A stretch of 33,344 bases of DNA, taken from the NCBI GenBank assembly GCA_025356695.1, contig JANXSE010000337.1, positions 1 to 33,344 of the forward strand, given 5' to 3'. Each line of letters starts with the position of its first letter. The first letter of the stretch is position 1. Both the position numbers and the translations under genes were made by a program. This stretch comes from Betaproteobacteria bacterium (GTDB taxonomy: Bacteria > Pseudomonadota > Gammaproteobacteria > Burkholderiales > SG8-41). Below the pieces are notes generated by a model. The model saw only the letters and a program-made list of their open reading frames with translations. It did not search any database and had not been told where the DNA came from. Positions 1 through 8,348 of this stretch are shown here, one piece after another.

Positions 1-21
1 CGCACTGGGTTTACGATCCAT
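1..21 (-). CDS. 5' end of a leftward gene, product unknown (partial)
   Basis: An ATG at 19-21 on the minus strand follows a GAGGAG ribosome binding site (CTCCTC on the plus strand at 31-36) at about 9 bases. Only seven codons lie inside the window (MDRKPSA), so no product can be named. The start rests on the ribosome binding site alone and could be fortuitous. Confidence 0.45.
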
Positions 22-451
22 ATCGGCTGGCTCCTCGTTTGATGGTTGGTTGTTTCGCAACTCCACCTTATCATTCGATTCGAGCCAGCTGTTTTCTTTA
101 TATCTTCAATCCCTTGGGCTTAAGTAAGTGCCATTCGGGCCGGAGTCATCAATATTATTAAATGCCTCTAACTCCGTTCAACACAAAAAGGCGATTATTT
201 CTCACCACAATACAATCGCTCCCCTGGGCAATTCGCGGATAGGACGGGCGAGACGACTGAAAAATCTTTACGCAATATCCCGCTTCGAACCCGGGAAATT
301 CCGATAGCACTTCAGTCTCTCCCGGCTTCGGCACCTGAACGGTGTACGCAAATCAGAACTGCAGACCGCGCAATGCGACACATCACCATGTTTATTCCCG
401 ACCAGTATTGGTTACCGGAAAATTATCCGCCCTAGTGTAACCACTGCCCAT
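22..451. other. 430-bp stretch without a recognisable gene
   Basis: This stretch lies between the leftward gene leaving the window at its left edge and the end of the amidase gene. It is visibly more AT-rich than the coding regions around it. One rightward frame is open from about 172 to 436, but it has no usable start codon upstream of the ATG codons at about 372 and 387, and its composition is not protein-like. No tRNA, clear terminator or long repeat was seen. It probably holds the promoter of the gene at 1-21 and the 3' end of the amidase transcript. Confidence 0.5.
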
Positions 452-1531
452 TCACGGTTTGAACCAGTAATCGTTTTTCTTTTTGAAAATCGCCTTCGGT
501 ACCATGCCGTAAACGCCCTGCACCAGGTTCACCGCCTCGGCGACACGGAAATCCACCGCGATGCTGGCGATCGCATAGGCAGCACCGGCATCGAGGCCTT
601 TTTCCTGCATCAGGAAATCGACCGCTTCCTGCACCGCGTTCTTCAGCGCGAGGTTGAGGTCTTTGTCGAGACCGGTGACGATGTAGTGGGTGGCGTTTTC
701 GGCGCGCGGCGATTTCATCGCGGCGCCCTTGCCTTTGTGCACGATGAACTGCAGCGTCGGTTTCAGCGAGGTTTCGATTGCAGTGCCGTCGACTTCGCCG
801 TCGCCCTGCGCGGTGTGCGCGTCGCCGGTATAGAACAGGCCGCCATTGTTATAGACCGGCAGATAAAGCGACGAACCGCGCGTCAGTTGTTTGAGATCGA
901 GATTGCCGCCGAACATGCCGGGCGGGCGCGAGCTCACCATGCTGCCGCCGGGCGGCGGCGCCACCGCCATGATGCCCATGAAAGGCGCCAGCGGAATTTC
1001 AATTTCCGGCGAGAACAACGCGACGTTGCGTTTCGCATCCAGATGAATGATGCGGAACATCGGCGCATCAAGTTGTGCCGGCAGCACGCCGGTGCCTTTG
1101 TTTGAAGCATTGACGCCGTACGGCACGCGCAACTCGACATTGATGACGCGCACTTCGAGCATGTCGCCGGGTTCCGCGCCTTCAACGTAAATCGGCCCGG
1201 TCAGCACATGGGTGCCACCGCCCTCGGGAATCCTGATTTCCTTTTGCACTGCAATCGCGTCGGGCAGCACGTCCTCGGCCTTGACGCCGCCCTTGGCAAA
1301 AAATGCCACCGCACCTTCCGGCGTGCTCATACCCTGGTGCGACAGCGTGTCGATGGCGACGGTCTGACCGGATTTTATTTTCAGTACCGGTGCGCGGTCG
1401 GCCGGAATATGGCCGCGCACGACGTTGGCCGGAACCGAGCTCAGCGGAATGACGTTGCCCTGCGCTAAAACCGTTGTTGCCAGCACACCGAAACCAAACG
1501 CGGCGGCGGCCGAAGCGATTTGCAATTTCAT
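452..1531 (-). CDS. Exported acetamidase/formamidase family protein
   Basis: This 359-residue protein belongs to the FmdA/AmdA family, zinc-dependent amidases that release ammonia from short-chain amides. Residues 1-24 form a Sec signal peptide ending in LAQ, so it should act in the periplasm, whereas the classical members are cytoplasmic. The family hallmark lies at about residues 237-255, with GDAHTAQGDGEVDGTAIET matching the conserved GD-H-AQGDGEV-GTAIE signature. A YIVTGLD segment follows near residue 285. The ATG at 1531 has an AGGGG ribosome binding site about 8 bases upstream. It is the last gene of a leftward run, 40 bp or less behind a Bug receptor, so amide hydrolysis in the periplasm could feed a carboxylate to that receptor. 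The family call is firm; the substrate is unknown. Confidence 0.87.
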   Translation of the reverse strand: MKLQIASAAAAFGFGVLATTVLAQGNVIPLSSVPANVVRGHIPADRAPVLKIKSGQTVAIDTLSHQGMSTPEGAVAFFAKGGVKAEDVLPDAIAVQKEIRIPEGGGTHVLTGPIYVEGAEPGDMLEVRVINVELRVPYGVNASNKGTGVLPAQLDAPMFRIIHLDAKRNVALFSPEIEIPLAPFMGIMAVAPPPGGSMVSSRPPGMFGGNLDLKQLTRGSSLYLPVYNNGGLFYTGDAHTAQGDGEVDGTAIETSLKPTLQFIVHKGKGAAMKSPRAENATHYIVTGLDKDLNLALKNAVQEAVDFLMQEKGLDAGAAYAIASIAVDFRVAEAVNLVQGVYGMVPKAIFKKKNDYWFKP

Positions 1532-1571
1532 GTTTGCACCCCTTGATGACGACGTGTTGAATGAATCAAAA

Positions 1572-2549
1572 TTATTTTGCCATGCCCAGCTCGGTCAGGA
1601 TCGATTTGAGCTCCGTATACTGGTTGCGCAGAAACTTCGTGCTGTCGGCAGATTTCATGAACTGCGGCGCCAGATAGTTTTCTTCGATCTGCTTTTTCCA
1701 TTCGTCGGTGGTCGACAGTAACGCCAGCAGTTCTTCCCAATACTGAATCTGCGCCGGCGTCATGCCGGTCGGGCCGATCACGGCGTGCCAGAACGAGGCG
1801 ATGCTGTCGATGCCCTGCTCGCGCCAGGTAGGATACTGCGCGAATAATCCCGGCACGCGCTGCGGCGCGGTAATGCCGAGAACCCTGAGCCGTCCGGCCT
1901 GCACCTGCGCCAGTATTGTCGATGGTGTGGCCGCAACGATATCGATGTGCCCGCCGACCACCGCCGTCACCGATTCGGCAATTGTATTAAACACCACCGC
2001 CTTGACCTGTTTGACATCAACGCCGCCGGCGCGCAGCGGCAGCGCCGCGCCGATGTGATTCATGTTGCCGAGCCCGATGCCGACCGTCATCGACAGCGAC
2101 TTGGGGTCCGCCTTCAGGCGCGCGATCAGATCGCGGCCGTCCTTGATCGGCGATTCCGTGCGCACCGCGATCAGCATGGGCTCGGAATACAGGATCGCAA
2201 TCGGTGTTACCTCGTTGTAGTTCACCGACGCCTGGCCGGTAATGTAACCGGTCAGCACATTCGGCGAATACATCTGCAAAAAGTGACCGTTGCCCTGATG
2301 CGTGTTCAGATAACGCATGGCAATGGTGCCGCTGCCGCCCGGTTTGTTGGAAACCAGCACCGCCTGCGGTATCGATTTCTTTTCCTGAATCAACCGCTGG
2401 ATAAAGCGCGCGGTGCGGTCGGCGCCGCCGCCGGGGCCGGCGCCGACGGAAATTTCGACATTCTGGTCCGGCTTCCAGCCCTGCGCCGCGGCCGGTGCGG
2501 CAACGACGCAGCACACCAGCGCGATACGAAAAAAGTTCATCGTGTTCAT
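1572..2549 (-). CDS. Bug/TctC-type solute-binding receptor (copy 1)
   Basis: This 325-residue protein is a periplasmic receptor of the Bug family, the TctC component of tripartite tricarboxylate transporters, which captures small carboxylates. A signal peptide ends near residue 23 (AAAQ-GW). The first strand-loop reads EISVGAGPGGGADRTAR, the family's PGG-D turn. It belongs to a subtype that starts GW-P and ends TELGMAK; the receptor at 18362 is the same subtype. The chosen ATG at 2549 follows a weak GAGACGAG; a GTG one codon earlier (2552) is also possible. It sits between etfA and the amidase gene on the same strand. No TctA or TctB membrane gene is nearby. The family is clear; the ligand is not. 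Confidence 0.9.
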   Translation of the reverse strand: MNTMNFFRIALVCCVVAAPAAAQGWKPDQNVEISVGAGPGGGADRTARFIQRLIQEKKSIPQAVLVSNKPGGSGTIAMRYLNTHQGNGHFLQMYSPNVLTGYITGQASVNYNEVTPIAILYSEPMLIAVRTESPIKDGRDLIARLKADPKSLSMTVGIGLGNMNHIGAALPLRAGGVDVKQVKAVVFNTIAESVTAVVGGHIDIVAATPSTILAQVQAGRLRVLGITAPQRVPGLFAQYPTWREQGIDSIASFWHAVIGPTGMTPAQIQYWEELLALLSTTDEWKKQIEENYLAPQFMKSADSTKFLRNQYTELKSILTELGMAK

Positions 2550-2573
2550 CACTCGTCTCTTTTCTCCGAAAGA

Positions 2574-2609
2574 CCGTAGCCGGGAAGGAGCGCAGCGTAT
2601 TACCGGATT
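2574..2609. repeat. REP-like imperfect palindrome between etfA and a Bug gene
   Basis: The sequence CGTAGCCGGGAAGGAGCGCA followed by a CCGG-containing return arm forms an imperfect hairpin (GCCGGGA against TTACCGG). It resembles the 'CCCGG...TTCGCTCC...CCGGGCTACG' class of short palindromes that recur between genes in many proteobacteria. Only this copy is obvious in the window. It lies in the 95-bp gap between two same-strand genes and could weaken read-through or protect the upstream mRNA. Confidence 0.4.
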
Positions 2610-2644
2610 CTGCTCACGCCCGCCCCGGAATGCATGAAATTCAT

Positions 2645-3616
2645 TTATCCGCGCAACTGCCTGGCGCGCTCGATGAACCCCGGCAGCACTTCCTTGTAAT
2701 CACCGACCACACCGTAGTTGGCGCGCGTAAACATATCGGCATCGCCATCGAGATTGATCGCCACCACCGTGCTTGAATTGCTGATGCCGGCGAGATGCTG
2801 CACCGCGCCGGAAATACCGACTGCTATATACAAATCCGGCTTTACCGCAGTGCCGCTCAATCCGACCTGATGCGCCGACGACACCCAGCCCGAATCGGCC
2901 ACCGGCCGCGAACAGCCCACTGCTGCGCCGATTGCCGCTGCCGTCTCTTCGATGTAATGCCAGTTGTCCGGTCCGCCAAGGCCGCGCCCGCCGGAAACAA
3001 TCAGCTGCGCGTCCTTCAAGCGCATGCCGCCCTCTGCCTGCGACTTCTGTTCGTCGATCAAGGTAACGCGTCCGGCCGCCAGATCGACCGCGGCAATTTT
3101 TTTGGTTTCAGCAGCCGCCGCACCCGCGCGCGCTTCAAACACGCCGGTGCGCACCGTCACCAGACGCGGCGCACCACGCACCACGTACTGCGCCATCACG
3201 CCACCGCCATATACCGGTTTGCTGACGAGGAGATCGCCGTTCTCGCCTGCAAGCGCGGTGCAATCCATCACCAGACCGGTATCGAGCATGGCCGCAAGCC
3301 GCGGCACCCACTCGCGCGTTTCCAGTGTGTGCGGAAACAAAACCACCGAAGGCTGGCAGGCTTCGATCGCCTGACGCGCCGCGGCAATCGACGCGCGCGC
3401 AGTGTACGGGCGCAACTGTTTGCCCTCGACCAGATGCAGCGTCGTAAAGCCGCCGTTGAATTCAGCTGCAGCGCCGGCAAGATCGTCGCCGAGCAGCGCG
3501 CCGAGCAGCGGTTCGTTCAGAGCCTGCGCCAGCGCCGCGCCCGCCACTGCCATTTCAAGCGCTGCCGGCGCAAGTTTACCGCCGGCGGTGTCGCCGAATA
3601 CGAGTACGCCAGCCAT
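2645..3616 (-). CDS. etfA: Electron transfer flavoprotein alpha subunit
   Basis: This 323-residue protein is the FAD-binding alpha subunit of the electron transfer flavoprotein, which takes electrons from acyl-CoA and related dehydrogenases and passes them to ETF-quinone oxidoreductase. The C-terminal FAD domain is intact: SGGRGLGGPDNW near residue 208, then the signature GLSGTAVKPDLYIAVGISGA and QHLAGI near residues 255-280, and VAINLDGDADMFTRANYG near 285-302. Its ATG shares one base with the stop codon of etfB (TGATG), so translation is probably coupled. Two acyl-CoA dehydrogenase genes lie 14 and 27 kb away, but the neighbours here are an amidase, a Bug receptor and a lactonase-like gene, so this pair may serve a dedicated dehydrogenase. 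Confidence 0.95.
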   Translation of the reverse strand: MAGVLVFGDTAGGKLAPAALEMAVAGAALAQALNEPLLGALLGDDLAGAAAEFNGGFTTLHLVEGKQLRPYTARASIAAARQAIEACQPSVVLFPHTLETREWVPRLAAMLDTGLVMDCTALAGENGDLLVSKPVYGGGVMAQYVVRGAPRLVTVRTGVFEARAGAAAAETKKIAAVDLAAGRVTLIDEQKSQAEGGMRLKDAQLIVSGGRGLGGPDNWHYIEETAAAIGAAVGCSRPVADSGWVSSAHQVGLSGTAVKPDLYIAVGISGAVQHLAGISNSSTVVAINLDGDADMFTRANYGVVGDYKEVLPGFIERARQLRG

Positions 3617-4404
3617 CAGATCAACCCCAGTTCGTGTAGTTTATCGGCGAGTTTCGCGCCCTGCTCGGCGCCCGATGCGCCCGCGATCAATTCGGCCTTG
3701 GTGGTGCGCAGTTGTATTTGCAACTCGCGCAATTCGACTTTCGTCGTTTGCGCGGCAAGACCGATGTCGGCGGCTTTCCAGCCGGCGATCATCGCGCGGC
3801 CCGCCGCCATGGTGCCGCGCACGCTCGGGTGGCGCGCTTCGTTTATTTCGCTCGACACGCCGAGCAGTGCCGGCAGTTCGACTTTCAGGCGTTGATGACC
3901 ATCTTCAATCAAACGATGCACGGTAAGTTGATTGCCTTCGACCGCCTCGATTTTCGTCACCGGCACGACGGTCGGCAGATCAAGCGTCTCGGCGATCCAG
4001 TGCAGCACCTGCCCGCCGTCAGTGTCCGAGGCCTGGCGGCCGCACATGACCAGATCGAAGGCACCGATTTTTTTGATCGCCGCGGCAAGCGCGCGACCGA
4101 TAGTTGCACTGTCGCCATTCACCAGATCGGGATCGTTGATCAGGATCGCCGTGTCGGCGCCCATCGCCACCGCGGTCTTCAGCGACTCACGGCTGGTATC
4201 GTCGCCGAGGCCGAGCACCGTGATCTTGCCACCGTGCGCTTCTTTCAGACGCAGCGCTTCTTCCAGCGCATTGGCATCGTAGCCGTTCATCACCGGCGGC
4301 ACGCCAAAAGGCGAGATGATGCGCTTGCCGTCGGGGTCGAGTTGTATATGTGCAGGCGGAATGTTCGGATCCGCCACCTGTTTAACCGTGACTATGATGT
4401 TCAC
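3616..4404 (-). CDS. etfB: Electron transfer flavoprotein beta subunit
   Basis: This 262-residue protein is the AMP-binding beta subunit of ETF. It begins with the typical first strand NIIVTVKQVADPN, has the GGKITVLGLGDD segment near residue 60, the CGRQASDTDGGQV loop near residue 120, and the signature region LPALLGVSSEINEARHPSVRG near residues 178-198, which contacts dehydrogenase partners in characterised ETFs. The start is a GTG (4402-4404), with AGGGA about 7 bases upstream. Its stop overlaps the etfA start by one base. The 94-bp gap to the upstream lactonase-like gene could hold a promoter, but none stands out. Confidence 0.95.
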   Translation of the reverse strand: MNIIVTVKQVADPNIPPAHIQLDPDGKRIISPFGVPPVMNGYDANALEEALRLKEAHGGKITVLGLGDDTSRESLKTAVAMGADTAILINDPDLVNGDSATIGRALAAAIKKIGAFDLVMCGRQASDTDGGQVLHWIAETLDLPTVVPVTKIEAVEGNQLTVHRLIEDGHQRLKVELPALLGVSSEINEARHPSVRGTMAAGRAMIAGWKAADIGLAAQTTKVELRELQIQLRTTKAELIAGASGAEQGAKLADKLHELGLI

Positions 4405-4498
4405 TGCATTTCCCTGTGATTCGCTATTGAATTAATTCGCCGCCTGGCGCCCGCGACCGTCGCAAAAATGCAATCGTACGCGATCAAACCACCGGCAC

Positions 4499-5740
4499 TT
4501 AGAGCGGTACCATCCCCATCCAGAACATTGTTTTATCGCCGACATCGATGTCGTATTTGCGCACGAAGGTAAGTTTACCGTCATCGCCGATGCGAAACAC
4601 CGACAGGCCTGCGGGCACACTGCGAACGCTATCGCCGTCCCGCACGTTCGCCGGCAGATTGTGCTGGGCTACCAGCATGCGCCCGCTCGGGTCTATATGA
4701 AAAGTGCGCGGATGAATGGCGCGTGATTCGATATTCTGAATCTGTGTCGGTTCGCCCGTGGCCTGATCGATCGAGTACACGACTATGCCGTTTTCGCCGC
4801 CTTTGTAGACCTGCTTGCCGGCGTATTCAACAGTGGCGTCAGAACGATTCGCCCCGTACAAAAAGCGGCCGTTCGGATGCACGTGCAGTGTGCCCGCCGC
4901 CTGGCGCGACTTGAGATTTTTCGGGTCGGCCAGCGTTTCCTTGCGAAATATGATCTCGGGATTGATTTTGCCGCCGTCCATTTTGTACATGTACATCTTG
5001 TTCTGCGTTTCGATCGACACATACATCCACGGTTTGGTCGTATGAAAATCCAGATGCCGCGGCCCGAATTCCCTGCCGCCGTTGGGCGCAATCGAAACTT
5101 CGTTGCTCAGCACGCCGTTTTTGTATTCAAAAACTTTCAGCGCACCAGGATCCTCGGCCTTGGCCGGCGTACCTTCGTTACCGCGCGTCACCAGCACTGC
5201 ATAGCGGTTGTCCGGCGTCACGCGCACCTGATGCGCGAAAATACCGGCATCCATCTGCACCTGTTTGACTTCTTCACCCGGCGTGTAATCTTTGTTGATG
5301 CGATAAACGCGCAGCGCACTCGGGTTGTTGAACGCGACGAGCAGGTTTTCCGACGGAATGTCACTGCTCATATGGATCGGGCGCGTCGGCAGGCGGATCG
5401 GCTCGCCGTGCGGTGTCAGCGCCCCGCTCGCCGGATCGATGCGAAAGGCGGAGACGTGGTGGTCAGTGCCCGCCGGACCATAACCGGAGGCACTGCTGCT
5501 GGTGGCAACATAGAGAAAACGCCGCGACGCATGCGGCCACGCATACTGCACGCTGGCCGGCAGGGTAATGGTGGCGCGTTTGATCAGCGTAGCATTGGCG
5601 ACATCAACTTCGTAGTGCGTAAATTCGGCGCCAACATTCGCATACAGCGCCACTTTGCCCGCGGCCTGCTGTGCGAACGAAAATCCGGGCGCTACTACGC
5701 TGCCTGCAACCAATGACATAAACGTTCTGCGGCTGACCAT
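4499..5740 (-). CDS. Tat-exported beta-propeller lactonase-family protein
   Basis: This 413-residue protein is of the lactonase family with a seven-bladed beta-propeller (YbhE/6-phosphogluconolactonase-like, Pfam Lactonase type). Residues 1-24 form a twin-arginine signal (SRRTFMS, hydrophobic stretch, FAQQ), so it is exported folded. Blade-like repeats carry paired phrases such as PHASRRFLYVATSS, PDNRYAVLVTRG, HPNGRFLYGANRS and DPSGRMLVAQHN. The ATG at 5740 has GGGGGAG about 7 bases upstream. It is the first gene of the leftward run followed by etfBA. The fold is clear; the enzyme activity is not, because many propellers of this group have no proven lactonase activity. Confidence 0.85.
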   Translation of the reverse strand: MVSRRTFMSLVAGSVVAPGFSFAQQAAGKVALYANVGAEFTHYEVDVANATLIKRATITLPASVQYAWPHASRRFLYVATSSSASGYGPAGTDHHVSAFRIDPASGALTPHGEPIRLPTRPIHMSSDIPSENLLVAFNNPSALRVYRINKDYTPGEEVKQVQMDAGIFAHQVRVTPDNRYAVLVTRGNEGTPAKAEDPGALKVFEYKNGVLSNEVSIAPNGGREFGPRHLDFHTTKPWMYVSIETQNKMYMYKMDGGKINPEIIFRKETLADPKNLKSRQAAGTLHVHPNGRFLYGANRSDATVEYAGKQVYKGGENGIVVYSIDQATGEPTQIQNIESRAIHPRTFHIDPSGRMLVAQHNLPANVRDGDSVRSVPAGLSVFRIGDDGKLTFVRKYDIDVGDKTMFWMGMVPL

Positions 5741-5925
5741 GGTATCTCCCCCCGGTTTTTATAAGAGTGTAGTTGTCGCTTTCGAACGCAGACAATCTAT
5801 CACCAAAGCGCTCGAGGCCGCCACATTCGCAGAGTTCTGTAATCGCCAAAACAATCGAACGGCGGAAGCCCGAACCGCACCGGCGGCAAATCTGCGACCG
5901 GCGCGCCAGTCGCGTCTGCGACCGA

Positions 5926-5934
5926 TGCTAAAAT
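5926..5934 (+). promoter_or_regulatory. Candidate extended -10 element upstream of the small lipoprotein
   Basis: TGCTAAAAT fits the TGn-TATAAT extended -10 pattern with one mismatch in the hexamer. No good -35 box is seen at 16-18 bp, which extended -10 promoters can tolerate. It would give a leader of about 70 bases before the ATG at 6012. The assignment is by pattern only. Confidence 0.3.
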
Positions 5935-6011
5935 TGCACAGTCGCATGCGGCATTTGATGCAATGTTGCGAACAAACAATTTATTTCACTTATTAAATGT
6001 CAGGAAAAAAA

Positions 6012-6212
6012 ATGAAAAGCCCGTTATTCGTTGCCGGCCTCGCCGCTCTTTTATTAAGCGCATGCGGCAAAGAAGCCCCCAAGCCCGCCCCGCAAGCCGC
6101 GCCGGAAGCGCCGAAGGCCGAAGCACCCGCCGCCGCAGTCAGCGACGCAGACAAGCAAAAAGCGATGGAAGCAGCCAAAGCTGCGGCCAAAGCTGCCGGC
6201 GGTAAAGAATAA
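6012..6212 (+). CDS. Small proline/alanine/lysine-rich lipoprotein
   Basis: The gene encodes a 66-residue protein with a lipoprotein signal peptide: MKSPLFVAGLAALLLSAC, with lipobox LSAC and the acylated cysteine at residue 18. After the cysteine comes an extended Pro/Ala/Lys segment (KPAPQAAPEAPKAEAP), then a predicted charged helix (DADKQKAMEAAKAAAKAA). The ATG at 6012 is preferred because AGGA sits about 6 bases upstream; an in-frame ATG at 5997 lacks a site. Such proteins are common in betaproteobacteria, but no function is known to me. It stands alone between two leftward gene runs. Confidence 0.7.
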   Translation: MKSPLFVAGLAALLLSACGKEAPKPAPQAAPEAPKAEAPAAAVSDADKQKAMEAAKAAAKAAGGKE

Positions 6213-6220
6213 CCGGTTGT

Positions 6221-7231
6221 TCAGGCGCCGCTCAGCGCAATCAAGCGCTGATGCAGGCGCCGCTCCAGCACAACACCTTCACGCAAGCACCGCGCCCGTT
6301 CGGCGAAGGCGCGTTCCGACGGAATGCGGATTTCGTCAACGCCGGGCTGGCGCGGTGTCGCTTTCACTGCGGCGATCAATTCGGCAAGCTGCGCGCGAAA
6401 CTGCGCGGCCGGCATCAACAACGCCGGGTCGAACACGATAAACATGAAACCGAAGTGCCGCGCGCGCCCTTGCGTGCGCGAGGTGCCGCCGAGCAATCCG
6501 AATGCCTGAATCATGAAAGACAAGCCGTAGCCCTTGTGCGCCTGCGTGCCGCCGAACGGCAGGATCGCGCCATCAAGTGCCGCAGCAGCATCGCAGGTCG
6601 GCAATCCCGCAGCATCGATCGCCACGCCCGGCGGTAACAGAGCGTTGAGCCGCGATGCGAGCACGACTTCGCCGCGCGTAATCGCCGAAGTGCCCATATC
6701 GAAAATGCAGGGATCGGGATCGCCGGGCAGACCTATGGAGACGGGATTGGTGCCGAAAGCGCAGGCCTTGCCACCAAGCGGCGCGACATAGGGTTCGCTC
6801 GACGCCGTGTGAATCACCGCGTAGCCGGCGCGCGCAATCGCCTCGACGTAAAACGCATTGCGGCCGCTGAAATAACTGTTGTGCAGCCCGACGATGGAAA
6901 ACCCCTTGGCGCGCGCTTTTTCCAGCGCGACTTCGACCGCGCGGTTGAGCGAATACACGCCGGCATAACCGCCGCCGTCGATCTGCGCCGACACCGGTGT
7001 TTCATGCACCACCGTGACCGGCGTGCGCGGCAGTTTCGTGCGCTCGTCCTCGGCGATGGTGATCGACCGCGCCAGACCGAGCGCCGGGTAACCGCACAAC
7101 TCGGCGTCGAGCAGGCAATCGGCGATGACACGCGCTTCATCGGCGCTGTAGCCGGCATGGTGGATTACGCGTTCGGCGAGCGCGCGCGCCTCGCCCGCGG
7201 CGAGAACAACCGAATCAGTATTATTCGGCAC
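6221..7231 (-). CDS. Ldh-family (malate/L-lactate dehydrogenase type 2) oxidoreductase
   Basis: This 336-residue protein belongs to the Ldh_2/MDH2 family (relatives of YiaK, AllD, ComC), NAD(P)-dependent reductases of 2-oxoacids unrelated to classical Rossmann dehydrogenases. Recognisable parts are IDGGGYAGVYSLNRAVEVALEKA (about 89-111), the cofactor region VAPLGGKACAFGTNPVSIGLP (about 149-169), FDMGTSAITRGEV (about 177-189) and GGTQAHKGYGLSFM (about 228-241). The substrate-site motif, normally G-x-x-S-H-G with a proposed proton-donor histidine, reads GYPALGL at residues 47-53, so serine and histidine are Ala50 and Leu51. The gene lies 24 bp downstream of a Bug receptor gene and closes the leftward cluster. 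The family is firm; the reaction is open. Confidence 0.85.
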   Translation of the reverse strand: MPNNTDSVVLAAGEARALAERVIHHAGYSADEARVIADCLLDAELCGYPALGLARSITIAEDERTKLPRTPVTVVHETPVSAQIDGGGYAGVYSLNRAVEVALEKARAKGFSIVGLHNSYFSGRNAFYVEAIARAGYAVIHTASSEPYVAPLGGKACAFGTNPVSIGLPGDPDPCIFDMGTSAITRGEVVLASRLNALLPPGVAIDAAGLPTCDAAAALDGAILPFGGTQAHKGYGLSFMIQAFGLLGGTSRTQGRARHFGFMFIVFDPALLMPAAQFRAQLAELIAAVKATPRQPGVDEIRIPSERAFAERARCLREGVVLERRLHQRLIALSGA

Positions 7232-7255
7232 GAATATCCGGCTCGCGCGCCACGC

Positions 7256-8218
7256 TCATTCCGCGCGCATGTTCGCGTCGCGCGCGACCTTCGCCCACTT
7301 CGGCATGTCCTTGCGGATAAGCTCGGCAAATTCTTCGGGCGTGTTGTGCATCGGTTCGGTGCCGACCGGCACCATGAGCCTGGTGACATCCGGGTGGGTC
7401 ACGGCGCGTCCCATCTCGGCGTTGAGTTTCATGATGATGTCGCGCGGCGTGCCGGCCGGCGCGACCAGACCGAACATGGTGCCGACTTCATAACCCGGCA
7501 CCCCGGATTCGTCGATGGTCGGAATGTCGGACGCCACCGATGAACGCTTGAGCATCGCCACGCCGAGCCCGCGCATTCGGTTGGCGCGCACATAGGGCAT
7601 CGCATTCTGCATGGTGTCGAAGCTTGCCATCACCTGCCCCGCCAGCAAATCAATGGTCGACGGTCCGCTGCCCTTGTACGGCACATGAACCATCTTGATG
7701 CCGGCCATGTGGCTGAACAGCTCGGCGCCGAAGTGGGCGACACCGCCGATGCCGAACGAGGCATAGACGATCTGGTTCGGTTTGGCTTTGGCAAGCGCGA
7801 CGAATTCTTTCACCGTCTTCACCGGCACCGACGGATGCACAACGAGAATCAACGGCGTAAATGAAAAACTGGAAATGAAAGAAAAATCCTTGAGCGGGTC
7901 ATACGGCAACTTCGCGTAGATCGCGGCGTTCATCGGCATCGTGCTGGTCGAACCCAGCGCAATGGTATAACCGTCGGGTGGCGACTTGATCAGCAATTCG
8001 GTGCCGATAATGCCGTTCGCACCGGGACGGTTATCGACGACAAAATTCACCTTGAAGGCTTCGGTAAGCTTCTGCGCCATCGCGCGCACCAGCGGATCGG
8101 AACTGCCGCCCGGCGGATACGGCAATATCACGCGCACGGGTTTTGCGGGATAGGTTTGTGCGATGGCCACAGTGCAGAACAGCAGTGTGCCGATCAATGT
8201 GGAAATCTGACGAATCAT
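7256..8218 (-). CDS. Bug/TctC-type solute-binding receptor (copy 2)
   Basis: This 320-residue periplasmic receptor has a signal peptide ending at AIA-QT (residue 20), followed by the classic Bug opening TYPAKPVRVILPYPPGGSSD (residues 22-41). Further family marks are VDNRPGANGIIG, the PPDGYTIALGST segment, VPYKGSGPSTIDLLAGQV and PTIDESGVPGYEV. The ATG at 8218 is chosen because GGAGGG lies about 6 bases upstream and the signal peptide begins there; the 48 codons upstream in frame run through repeat DNA. It is followed after 24 bp by the Ldh-family gene, so the pair is probably co-transcribed. The ligand is unknown, though 2-oxo- or 2-hydroxyacids would suit the neighbours. Confidence 0.92.
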   Translation of the reverse strand: MIRQISTLIGTLLFCTVAIAQTYPAKPVRVILPYPPGGSSDPLVRAMAQKLTEAFKVNFVVDNRPGANGIIGTELLIKSPPDGYTIALGSTSTMPMNAAIYAKLPYDPLKDFSFISSFSFTPLILVVHPSVPVKTVKEFVALAKAKPNQIVYASFGIGGVAHFGAELFSHMAGIKMVHVPYKGSGPSTIDLLAGQVMASFDTMQNAMPYVRANRMRGLGVAMLKRSSVASDIPTIDESGVPGYEVGTMFGLVAPAGTPRDIIMKLNAEMGRAVTHPDVTRLMVPVGTEPMHNTPEEFAELIRKDMPKWAKVARDANMRAE

Positions 8219-8253
8219 GCTTGCCCTCCGCGCTTCGTGAAGTCCGCTATTCC

Positions 8254-8338
8254 TGTGGCGCAGGCGCCTCGCCTGCGTCAAAACACCGTCGCACTGCGTT
8301 GCCGTGGCGCTTCGCGCAGGCGGGGCGCCTGCGCCACA
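8254..8338. repeat. Inverted pair of 24-bp REP-like elements
   Basis: A 24-base GC-rich element beginning TGTGGCGCAGGCGCC occupies 8254-8277, and its reverse complement recurs at 8315-8338 with one mismatch. Each copy is itself partly palindromic (GCAGGCG...CGCCTGC). A third copy sits at 23645-23668. Paired inverted copies in an intergenic gap are the usual arrangement of REP/BIME elements. The pair separates the HMGL-like gene from the downstream Bug gene. Confidence 0.7.
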
Positions 8339-8348
8339 ACATCTTGCG

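Noticed and set aside
172..436. Open rightward frame ending MFIPDQYWLPENYPP
   Set aside because: It has no start codon upstream of the late ATG codons, no ribosome binding site and low-GC third positions; it is probably chance in an AT-richer gap.
4877..5716. Rightward 279-residue frame opposite the lactonase-like gene
   Set aside because: Its Arg/His-rich text with no motif is typical of the antisense of a GC-rich gene; the leftward frame has a Tat signal and propeller repeats.
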